64,000 nucleotides of DNA. Source: Aphrocallistes beatrix (Eukaryota; Porifera; Hexactinellida; Sceptrulophora; Aphrocallistidae). Below, piece after piece: positions 22,883 through 33,200 of this stretch. The stretch lies in contig OY725501.1 of NCBI GenBank assembly GCA_963281255.1, positions 310,001 to 374,000 on the forward strand, given 5' to 3'. Numbering within the stretch: position 1 is the first letter of the stretch; every line of letters begins with the position of its first letter. Made by a program: the position numbers and the translations under genes. The notes under the pieces are model-generated. The model was given only the letters and a program-made list of their open reading frames with translations. It searched no databases and was not told the DNA's origin.

Positions 22883-23176
22883 CTTATTTATTGTAAAATA
22901 AAACTAAGTACAAATATTAAAGTACGTACATTAGTTGATTGACCCAAAATTGATAGAAGATTAACCTGGGTGCCAAAATAAATGTAGAGTATAACACACT
23001 AATAATCAAATAAACAAAAGTCTTGTAAATACACATTCCATCACTCTATAATCGAATAGAATAAAATGTTATATACATGCAGAAACTAAAAAAAATAGTT
23101 TTAGAAATAGTCCCTACCTCAAAAGCTTGAAAATAAATCAAAAATAGCATGCAATAGTTCCAATTCATAAACTATT

Positions 23177-26100
23177 TCAGTTTTTAGTAATAGAACGAGT
23201 ATTCTTCTTTCCAGTCAGTTTTTTGACAGGAACTTTAGCAGCATTCGGTTTAGCTAACTTCTTAGTAGGAGATTTAGAAGTTGCCTTTTTAGTTTTCGGA
23301 CTCAGTTTTCTATTAACAAATAGGAAAATATGTAAGAAACTATTTTAAAAAATTGGGAATTTCTAACAGGAATATAATAAATCATTCGGGCTGTGCTAAA
23401 GTCAATTTCTAGTCCTAAATTCATTTGATCATTCTGTTAAAATTATTATCGCTTTGCCTAGAATCAAAATGAATTTGAATAGTCAGATCAAATGTCTCAA
23501 ATAAGGCAATACCAACAGTTATGTTCTAAGCAAACAGTTGTCAACTTTTTGGCTGTGGAACCTTATAGCAATTATTTAACGTAGGTGATCTTATTCTGGC
23601 AATTATATTGCATTTTTTGACAACCAATGGAAAGAATGGAATTTATATGCCAAAATAATGGTACACCCATTATTTAACATATTGACCGAGACTGTATATT
23701 TCAATAAGAAAATATGTAGAATTTGATCAGAAATGTGGAATTTGAATTAATATTGAAATTTTTCTGATCAAAATTCTACATATTTTCTGATCAAAATATA
23801 CAGTATCATGTTGACCTCATCGCATTAACCAAAATACGAATTTTGGTATCCTCTGGACACCAGGGATGGACATAGCAAACCAACTTACATCTTCTTAGGG
23901 CTGAGAGTAGATGCTTTAACAGAAGGCGATTGCCTCTTTCTATCACTTGTGCGAGTTGCACGGGTAGGAGGTAGCGCGAAAGAAACGGTCTTTGGTTCTA
24001 TTTTGACCGCAACTTTGGCAGCTTCCTTTTTAACTTTGACCGGTTCTTTTTTAATTTTGACAGGTTCTTTTTTAACTTTGACCGGTTCCTTTTTAATTTT
24101 GACAGGTTCTTTCTTAACTTTGACAGGTTCTTTCTTCACTTTTGTGGGCGAAGTTTTAACATTTGTCAAGACTGGCTTTTTTCGAATTCCAATTCGCTTC
24201 AAATTCTAAAATAAATTACCCAAAAATATAATCAGTAGTAGTATAGCATTCAGATTTAAAAGCATTAATCAAAATGATTTGGTGGAAAATGGTTTCCGTA
24301 CAGTATACAGTACAGTATATGGCAGTATACAGTACCCGGACAAAAGTATTCGACCACCACGGAAATCCCCATACAAATAGTAATAAAGTGGGTCTATTTG
24401 TAAAGGAATATGTACTCAGATTGGAAAAAATATTATTTTAAATAATAGAATATACGCATATTATTTTGAGTACATATTCCTTTATGAATAAATCCACTTT
24501 AATACCATTTGTTTAGAGGTTTTTGTGGTGGTCGAATACTGTTGTCCGGGTAGCACATTGGTATTCTAAAGAAATTTAATCATATAAAAAAAACCTTTTT
24601 GATCGGCGTTTTAGCAGGATTTATTGTAGAAGTAGTAGAAGTGAATACAGATGAGACATTCGGGGATGTCACAGTATTTGAGTTAGTTTTCGGCTGTTTT
24701 TGGTTTTCCAACTCGAGCTCAATGATCTTATCAATCATTTCAAGATAAGCTAAAACATTTCTTCTCAAACATCGGTCATACTACGAAAATCGAAAAAAAA
24801 ATGTATTACCTAGATTATTCGAGGCTAAAGATTTATCACCTAGCTCCTCCAACTCTTGGGTTATGTGCCTTCTAAAAGACTGAAATCTTTCCAAATGTTT
24901 CACTCCTTTCTTAGCAAAAATGTATTCATTTTGAAGATCGACAAAATGTGTCAATACTATAGCCTTTCTCAGTGCAATATCCGTAACTGAGGATTCCATT
25001 TTGACTGGGATATTCAATGTTGTGTGTTCTGAGGTATAAATATCCTGGAAACTTACCTTAACATTCACAACTTTGCCTAAAATATAAATGATCAATACAA
25101 CCAACAAAATTCAACAAATAATGAATTTTACTTGATATTTTGATAAAGAATGTAAAGTTACTAATCACTAATTATTCCATCACTCCAATATCTGTCAAAA
25201 ATTCGCAAAAAAAGTCGAAAGGACCGAAAAAGGCGTGAAAAGGGTGCGTCAAAAGCGCAACAAAAAGCTTCAAAAGGCGCGAATTAAAATTGAAACCAAC
25301 ATTATACCTGATTTATTAAGTTCTTTAAGTCTAAATAAGAGCACTCCTCCATTAATCTCTCCTGCTTCATTCTGAGCAGAGGCAAACTCAGAAGAAAGTG
25401 TGAATTGATCTTTTTTCTTCAAATTTGAAATCTCTGGAGAACCATAGCCTTTGGATAATTCAAAAAAATTATTCGACTTTGGTACCTCAACTTTGATTTG
25501 GAACGCCGTTATAGTCACATTGTAATCGAATTCTTTCCCTAGAACCTCAACAAACTCTTCTCCAATACTAGCACTAATGTAGTTTGCACCTATGTAAGAA
25601 AATGTAAAAAATTTGTTAAAGTGGGGTAGGAGGGGGTGTATGCAGGCTTTCATCCAGGAGTACTGGGAGCGCCTAGAGGCGCGTATTTGATCTCATGGAT
25701 CATAATTAGGCGTATGATTTTTGGGGGCTAGGCGCGTGGCACAAAACATATATAAAATTGCTATATAAAAATGAGTCTAGGCGCGTCGAAAAAATGGTGA
25801 CGTCCATTTAGGCGTATAACTTTGGAAAGCTGGATGAAACCTTGGGTGTATGGTAGGGCATTAGTCGATCCTCAAAAAAAGGGTCTAGATCCAGATCCCG
25901 ATCCTAACTAATAAAAGGATATTCGATCCGATCACGATCCCCAAAAAGATCTTTTCAAGTTTCAATAATAGTCAGAGGACTATCATTTTAGTACAGCTCC
26001 TGGAAGGAGATGCCTTATGGCATGGACGGCGTGCAACGTCCGTCCAGCCTGGGGCGTACTTAGTGCTTAAGTTAATATTCAAACCATAAAACACATTAAA

Positions 26101-29100
26101 AAATATATTTAATCAACATATATTTCAACACTTTCACCTCCAACTTGGGGATTAAAAAGAAAAGGATCGGATCGAATTCAGTAAAAGTTTCGATCCGATC
26201 TCGATCCTCAAAAAAAGGATCGCGATCCGGATCTTTCGATCATGGATCGAAAGATCCTAATGCCCTAGTGCAGGGCTGTCGGACTATATTTACTTCGGGC
26301 CGCAATACAGGGACGTGCACTCGGGATGGGTATGGATAGAAGCATTTTTGACAATTTGTATCGTGAACAATAGAAGCTAATATCTATTGAAAAGAACATC
26401 TCGTTTTCTCGTTGGTAGGGACCATGGTCTATCAGCCCTATGTCCCTACCAACGAGAAAACGAGATGCATGATATGGAAAAATTTGGAGAATTTGTCTAA
26501 AAGTGGGTAAAAAGGGGGAGATTGAAGCAGGCAACGCGGGCCGCCTGTTGGACAGCGCTGCACTAGTGTATGGTCTATTTTTTACCTGGAGTTGAACTGA
26601 TTTTCTGTACCAATGTTACATTGAAATCCATTCCAATTCCTACAACTGTAGTGTAGATATTGTTCTTAGAATTACTGGTGATGCGAGACAATAATGATTT
26701 CTCATCTGCCACACTATCCACAGTACTGTTAAGATCCGTCATGAAGATTATACGTGAGAACTCGTTCTTCTTTTCACCTAGAGATACATTTTAAAATGTT
26801 ATAACCATGACCTTACTTAAATAAATAAATACAGTAAACTCCGCTTAATCGGGACAACCGTTTTATTGGGACAAGTCTCCAGGAACGGAATAGTTCCCAT
26901 ACATAGAAGCTAATACTAAATTTCAGCGGTTAATTGGGAACTCCGCTTAATCGGGACACTTTGGTTCCGGATATTCTGTCCCGATTAAGCGGAGATCCCA
27001 ATTAACCGATGAAATTTAGTATTAGCTTCTATGTATGGGAACCATTCCGTTCCTGGAGACTTGTCCCGATTAAGCGGAGTCACCTGTATTTATAAATTAA
27101 TTAAATTCACCAGCTTTTTGTAGCATGTCTGAAGCCGTGTCGTATGCTAGAGATAAATTAGTCGCTCCAGTAGGCATCAGCACATCAATTTTATTCTTGA
27201 ATTCGGATTTAATAATGGTTTGCCACTTGGCGAGTTCTTGTTTACACAGAGCCTGAAGATAGTAGCTTTGAAATATACAGAGATAGCATAAGTAAAGAAA
27301 TTGTCCTATCAATTCCAATATATCGGAACTATAATACAGTACAAGGGCGTAGGGAGGAGCTCCCCCCTGGCTGGATGAAGTTTTAATATTCATTTAGTAA
27401 ATTATGAAATAATTGGTGAGAGGGGAGTGTTATCGGAGGTAATTTGTATTTCGAGAACCTCAAAATTAGATAAATCCGTCCAAATTGTGGGAAAAATTGT
27501 TGTTAGCTTCCAAGGGCAAAGCCTCTGGACCCCACTGGGGAGCTTACATCCCCCAGACCCCCCAGCTGGTTTATATACCCCCTACAAAAATTCCTGGCTA
27601 CGCCCATAACATAGTATGCTTATAATCATCAATTTTTAGTATTAAAAACCTGGGGGGGGGGGTAATAAGTAAAATATATATATATTGTCTTATTTTCGAT
27701 AATAAGCAACAGTCATGTTTGAAGGGCAACGATAAACGCTAGAGAATATATATTTAGCATTCTACGTACAAACCAACTCACCCTATCATCAAAGGCCACC
27801 AAACCGACAAAATCATTCTTAGTGAACTTATCACAGATAGCTTCCATACATTTCTTTGCCGCATCCAATTTGCTCTCATTATTCGCGGATTCATTTGACA
27901 TGAGGGAACCCATACTGCCTGAAATGTCGACTACGAGGAGGATGCTGAGACTAGGTCTTGGGTGCTTGTCCATACCAGAGCCGTCAAATTTCGACTTTAG
28001 CTTCATACAGAGCCAAGGTTCATTCTGCTTACTGATTGGGTTGATACTGTAGCCTAGTAACGGAAAAGTTTTGTGGTATGAACTAAAATATTTTTTATTA
28101 ATAGAGCGACACAATCAATATGCTGACAACGGTTGACAAACGGAAAGTGTCGATTCATTAGAACACTAACTAGTTAAGTTGGCCAATTCATTAAAAAAGG
28201 CAAGGAATTATGAATTATTCGAATAATTCGAAATTCAAGCATGAATTAGTCAATCATAAGCTGAGTTGACTAATTCGAATTATGAATTATTCGAAAAATG
28301 CATTCATATAATGTATGATATTTAATTGTAAAAAACTTTTTGAATAATTCATTAATTCGTGAAATAGTCAACTTAGCTAACTTGAGGTGTGAAAATGTGT
28401 ATATATTAATTTTAACATATAAGTATTACTATTAGTTATTAAGTGTAAAAATTGTATTCATAGTTCATTCTAGCAAAATTTGTTCTCAAATTCATTTTAA
28501 ACGATACAATATTTTTCCATAATAAATACATGCCAACTGTTCCGTTTGTGGTGGGACGTTCCACTTAATTATTATTATTATAGGATAATTTTCTCGAGTG
28601 TCTCGTTTTACATGAAATTTCTCCATTATATATCCCGCTTTTTTTGAGTCCATGTCTATAATACACTTGTAGTGTGTCCCGCCATTTCCCAATGCAATGC
28701 ATTCATGCCAACTTGAGCTGTGATGAAAGCGGGACGCAGCGTTGAATCTCGCGGGACATAATGGGTAAATTCCATGTTAAAGCAGGACACTCGCGAAAAT
28801 TAGCTCAATAGAAGAGTAAAAAAGCGGGACGTCCCGCCAAAAATGGGACAGTTGGCATGCATGCAATGGCAAAAATACACACTAATTCTATAATAAAAAA
28901 GTACAGCATTGATACCTGCATCAAACTGAGGTTTGAACGTTTCCTTGATGTGGACACCCATTGGGAAACCAAAAGTTCCGAAAACATTTTCATGGTTCAG
29001 ATACGAGGTTTTCACTTGAGGCTTTTTAGATGAAGTTTGGTAGGTAGCCGATTGCTGGCTAGTCATGTACTGACGAAATTGAGTAGGAGACCTGCAGGCC

Positions 29101-29162
29101 AATTGTTTCCTCGGGGCTTTGCCTCCAACAGATTTCCTTGCAGTCTGTTTTGTTCGAGCCAT
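23177..29162 (-). CDS. Histone H3-tail / von Willebrand A domain / SPKK-tail protein
   Basis: Nine exons: 28916-29162, 27782-28053, 27111-27252, 26586-26777, 25318-approx 25589 (donor at 25307), 24810-25076, 24595-24780, 23889-24205 and 23177-23309; about 679 codons. Residues 1-21 after Met read ARTKQTARKS-V-GGKAPRKQLA, the histone H3 tail with one change (T11V); K4, R8, K9, S10, K14 and K18 are kept. No histone fold follows. A linker leads to a VWA domain (about 117-300) with a complete metal site: DISGS at 125-129, TGATNL (Thr204) and MTDLNS (Asp235). A beta-rich region and a helical region with HFVDLQNEYIFAKKG follow, then six or so KKEPVK(V/I) heptads and SPKK/SPTKK motifs to the stop. 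All phases agree except at 24781-24809. The likely site is the nucleus. I know of no named protein with this layout; the function is unknown. Confidence 0.85.
23692..23808. mobile_element. Palindromic MITE (family L) in the last intron of the H3-tail gene
   Basis: The arms (GAAAATATGTAGAATTTGATC and its reverse complement with few changes) enclose AATTAATATTGAAATTT. Ends read CTGTATATTT / AAATATACAG. A related copy is at about 52617-52717. Confidence 0.75.
24334..24553. mobile_element. Tc1/mariner-like MITE (family D)
   Basis: Terminal inverted repeats ACCCGGACAAAAGTATTCGA and TCGAATACTGTTGTCCGGGT with subterminal CCACCAC/GTGGTGG. The centre is AT-rich. Other copies or ends are at 18905-18990 and 30792-31261. 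Confidence 0.85.
25854..26267. mobile_element. hAT-like element rich in GATCC words
   Basis: Ends TAGGGCATTAG and CTAATGCCCTA are perfect inverted repeats. The target duplication GTGTATGG is at 25846-25853 and, after another element inserted at its right edge, at 26566-26573. The interior repeats GATCC/GGATC palindromic words. Confidence 0.8.
26271..26560. mobile_element. hAT-like element nested at the edge of the preceding one
   Basis: Ends CAGGGCTGTC and GACAGCGCTG. The 8-bp flanks CCCTAGTG (26263-26270) and CACTAGTG (26561-26568) differ by one base. Positions about 26397-26465 contain an internal inverted repeat, CATCTCGTTTTCTCGTTGG and its complement. Confidence 0.75.
26831..27088. mobile_element. 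MITE family A, two arms
   Basis: Starts ACAGTAAACTCCGCTTAATC and ends CGATTAAGCGGAGTCACCTGT; a central pair of ...TTAATTGGGAACTCCGC... blocks gives a partly self-complementary element in an intron of the H3-tail gene. Confidence 0.85.
28170..28385. mobile_element. Diverged family G palindromic element
   Basis: Shares GAATTATTCGAA, GTTGACTAATTC and TAGTCAACTTAG with the better preserved copies at 37497-37731 and 62524-62742. Termini are hard to place. Confidence 0.55.
28525..28868. mobile_element. Family F element with GTCCCGC blocks
   Basis: Two partial copies of a repeat containing GTGTCCCGCCATTTCCC, ACATAATGG and GGACAGTTGGCATGC. Ends are an inverted ATGCCAACT/AGTTGGCAT. The same family appears at 2992-3150, 35085-35320, 43757-43913 and in pieces elsewhere. 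Confidence 0.7.
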
Positions 29163-29228
29163 ACTAATTTCAAATTGAATCAGGAATACTTTATAACAAA
29201 TCAATAGATATTTAATTATCACTACATA

Positions 29229-29413
29229 CAGTCAGGGTCGCTTATTATGAAGCTGCTTAATATGAATATTCGTTTATTATGAACTAACCTCCTGGTCCCT
29301 GTTTCATTTTTTAGATAGGATTTGTATTGAATCAAGTTCGCTTAATATGAAGTATCTCTATTATGAACAGATTTTGTGGTCCCCTGGTGGTTCACAATAA
29401 GCGACCCTGACTG
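29229..29413. mobile_element. pogo/Tc1-like MITE (family C)
   Basis: Ends CAGTCAGGGTCGCTTATTAT and ATAAGCGACCCTGACTG, flanked by TA on both sides, upstream of the H3-tail gene start. A second copy at 58037-58219 is in inverse orientation. Confidence 0.88.
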
Positions 29414-29710
29414 TATATCCAATATCTACTTCTCAACTCTCATGATTTAGAACCACTGTTCGTAATACTATTTCCCATATCTCACGATTTGTCACTTGCC
29501 ATCACACGATTTAATCAAATTACAGGTTGAAAGGCCTAGAGCCTGCTACTGTAAATTAAATTAAAATATTTACTCAAATTACATATATGTTTAAGGAATT
29601 TTCTAATGGAAGCTCAGGATTTTATTCTCTCTTTACCATTCGTTTGAAATCTGAGTAAAGATTTTCCAAATGTTTTGTGAATTTGGTTGCTTAGTATTAT
29701 TTATCTACAG

Positions 29711-29872
29711 CAGTGGTTCCCAACGTTCGCCAACAGAAGATGGAGTGATACTGATGGCCCCAAAAAGAGATTTCAATTTTATATGATGAATATGTATTAT
29801 CGCAGATAAATTCCTAAGTGATCAAATGGCCCCATACATTGAGTCCTGTGGACCACCAGTTGGGAACCACTG
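29711..29872. mobile_element. hAT-like MITE with CAGTGGTTCCCAAC ends
   Basis: Perfect terminal repeats CAGTGGTTCCCAAC/GTTGGGAACCACTG and 8-bp flanks ATCTACAG and TTCTACAG (one mismatch). A related end is at about 56600-56750. Confidence 0.85.
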
Positions 29873-30231
29873 TTCTACAGGGACGTAGGGGCAGGAGGGG
29901 GGTTCAGCCTCAGGTTTGGGCTCACATATGGGGTTTCAATAGCTGCCCCCTCAGGGGAGCTGTTATCCCCCCTCGGTATAAACTTCAAGCACCCCTCCCC
30001 CCCCTTTAAAATCACATCTACGCCCTTGATCTAAGAAAATTCATAGACGAATGAAAGGTTTTGAAACGCACTCAGGAATTTACATACACTGTTATTAATT
30101 GTAGTGAAGAAAACTATTTATATATGGAATAGTAGTGATGAATTTCAAGAATGCTAACAAATGTACATGCATATACAATGTTATATATAAATATTGATCT
30201 AAACGTTTGCGATATATCTCGATCAACTGTG

Positions 30232-33200
30232 TCACCATAATACTGGTATTTCTACATTCGAAAACTCTTCTGCTCTTGAAGTAAAGTAATTTTCTTTATA
30301 AACCCAACTATCTTCGTTATTAGGATGTTTTGAAAAAAAGTTTGGGGTCCAAATGATGCCTGATTCTTCTCTTTTAGCTCTCGCATCTCTCTGAATTTGT
30401 TCGATGCGTTTCTTCTCTTCTTCAGCTTCTGATAGCTGGCCTTGCTCTAATAACTGTTGATCAGGACGAAATCGAGAATCACATCTACATTGTATGGGAG
30501 AATTTTAAAAAGTCAAAAAATCATCTACTTACTAGAAACATATCAACATACTGTATATTCCCGAATAGTAGCCGTGACGAAAAAACAATGTTCCGAAGGG
30601 ATAGAAAAATAACACCCTCTTTAAGATTATTCGAAGGCCGGAAAAAATTATAGTCATATACGATATATATATATATATATGTTACAGTCAATCTGTGTAA
30701 TCAGTTATTTCACGAAATACCTAGTAATTTCGTGAGATCACTAGGCACTTTATGAAATCCCTAATTTCACAATCTGACTGTAACATATACACTACCCGGA
30801 CAAAAGTATTCGACCACCACGAATACTTCCATACAAATAGTATTAAATTAGATCTATTAAAAAAGGAACATGTCCTTAAACAATAGAAAATACTCTTTTT
30901 TTAGTTTCAATTCGTAATCTACACATTCTAATTACTCATAATTGAGAGTTTCAACTTAATTACTTATTCTTATGTAGAAAATTATCAACCTATGCCACTT
31001 TGTGTCACTAAACGTCATCATATATAATGGCTGTGACTTGGGACAAGTAGCATCAAGTATCAAATGTTGATATTTATTAACTTGGGAGTTAGTAATTAAG
31101 CTGAGGCTATCAATTATGAGTAATTAGAATGTGTAGTTTACGAATTTGAAATAAAAAATAGAGTATTCTTTACAGTTTGAGTACATATTCCTTTATGAAT
31201 AAACCCACTTTAATACTATTTGTATGGCGGTTCCTGGTGGCTGAATACTTTTGTCCGGGTACTGTACATATGAGAGAAGTTTAATAGTAGTAGAGCATAG
31301 CTTTATAACAAAAACTTCAAACAACTATCTTTTAAACTCTCGTTAGAGGAGGAATTATGGTCTGCCAAACATAAAACTCAATTTTGAACTGAGCGTCATA
31401 CTATCATATCGGAGTATACGTATATATCCAATATAAAGTATAGGAACCGCACTACAAAAGTATCATATGTAATTCAAATCATGTGCCTACATACTTTGGA
31501 AGGTTTGATCTCAGTTCTTCAGGTAAAAAGTTCAATTCGATAGCAAAATTTGAGAATCCGTAGAAATTCTCAAAACCTGGTGGCATAGGATTTGGTCTCC
31601 AGATACAAGAGTGCTCTCCATTCTCAGATCCAGTGTAGATTCCTTCTCGTAGCATTCCAAATATGTGGCGAACCTAAAATCAGTTAGCACATTCAAACTA
31701 AGGCCAAGGGTAAGATTGGGAATCATAGGAAGGCCAAATTAAGGTCCCCAAATGTGACCACAAAGATCCTATCCAGTATTATGACTTACATGCCAACTTG
31801 AGCCATTATAAAAGCGGGACGGGGTGTTGGATTTCGCGGGACATGGCGGGACGCATAGGAAAGTATTAAGCATGGAAAGGAATGGACATAGTGGATGCTT
31901 TTCAACTTTACTATCCAAAATCCACCATAATCAGGTGATGTATGATTATGGTGGATTTTGGATAGTAACGTTCACCCATAATACAAAACTATATAATCAT
32001 TGGGCATGCCTAATTTCTGGGACGGGACAGGACCGTCCCTGAAAATCTTGATACCTAATTTCCGGGACGGGACGGGATCCCGTCCCGGAAATTAGTATCT
32101 TAACCCGTCCCGTCCCGGAAATTAGGTACCTTTTCTGTCCCGTCCCGGAGATTAGGTACCTTTTCTGTCCCGTCCCGGAGATTAGGCATCTTGACTCGTC
32201 CCGTCCCGGAAATTAGGTACCTAGATTTTCGGGATGGTTCCGTCCCGTCCCAGAAATTAGGCATGCCCTAATCATTGAAACATAACTGTCACATTGGTGC
32301 GTCAATTTGTTATTATATAATGTTGTCTAAGAGTTATACCCAACTTGTCCTTCCTCCTTTACGAAGTTAACATAAAATATAACCTTTTCTCCTGCACTAT
32401 CGGAGATATCTCCTTTAATATCATACTTCTTGGTGCTGAAGTACCCACTTTTGAGGAGATTGACATGACAGCTAAAACCTGTATTCGTACAGTTAATGAC
32501 CATATCTCCGTAATTCTCTATCCATCTGTTTTGAAAGCTCAACACGTTGTGAACGCATGTTGTCACTTTCTTCCAAGTGTAATGTTCTTCGAAGTTTGGG
32601 AGTAGAATATTGATGGTGCCTTGGGAAATAAAGGTTTATAAAGAAATCATATAATTATGCGAAAAATACAAATACAGGCGACTCCGCTTAATCGGGACAC
32701 TTTGGTCCCGATTAAGCGGAATTCCCAATTAACTGATGAAATTTAGTACAGTCAACCCCGCTTAATCGGGACAACCGCTTACTTGGGACAAGTCTCCAGC
32801 AGGGTTCCCTCTAAGGATCCAAAAATTTCGGGCCGACCGGCTGGCGCCGGCAGGGCATCGGCCACACCGTTTTCAAAAACAAATTATATCGGCCGACAAA
32901 TGTAGGGGTGTAACTAGGTTCAGCCCCAATGTACGTCATTTGATCAATGGCATGTCTGGAGGGGCTCTTGTTTAAGGAATCGATTTTTTTCATATTTTTT
33001 ACATTTGTTTATCGGCCGGCCATCGGCCGAAATCCAGTCAAAATCGGCCGGCCGTCCACCAAATTACCAAAATATCGGCCGGCCGGCCTTAGAGGGAACA
33101 CTGGTCTCCAGGAACGAAATGGTTCCCATACATAGAAGCTAATACTAAATATAATCGGTTAATTGGGAACTCCGCTTAATCAGGACAAAATATCCGGAAC

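Larger units (their letters stand above)
29163..30231. other. Intergenic between the H3-tail gene and ORP: transposons only
   Basis: This holds the promoter side of the H3-tail gene but no element I can name. Most of it is the family C element (29229-29413) and a hAT-like element (29711-29872). The stretch 29880-30020 is a degenerate C-rich repeat piece also seen near 27340-27600. Confidence 0.5.

Noticed and set aside
23949..24209. Plus-strand open frame with repeated LTGSFLILTGSF
   Set aside because: It is the reverse-strand shadow of the KKEPVK repeat exon; periodic coding DNA stays open in several frames.
28916..29162. A stand-alone histone H3 gene or contaminating H3 fragment
   Set aside because: No histone fold follows, the exon has a good GTATC donor, and its phase matches the VWA exon. 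The text after residue 21 is not H3.
30792..31261. Possible autonomous Tc1/mariner transposon
   Set aside because: Only about 470 bp and no transposase reading frame or DDE motif; it is a non-autonomous derivative.
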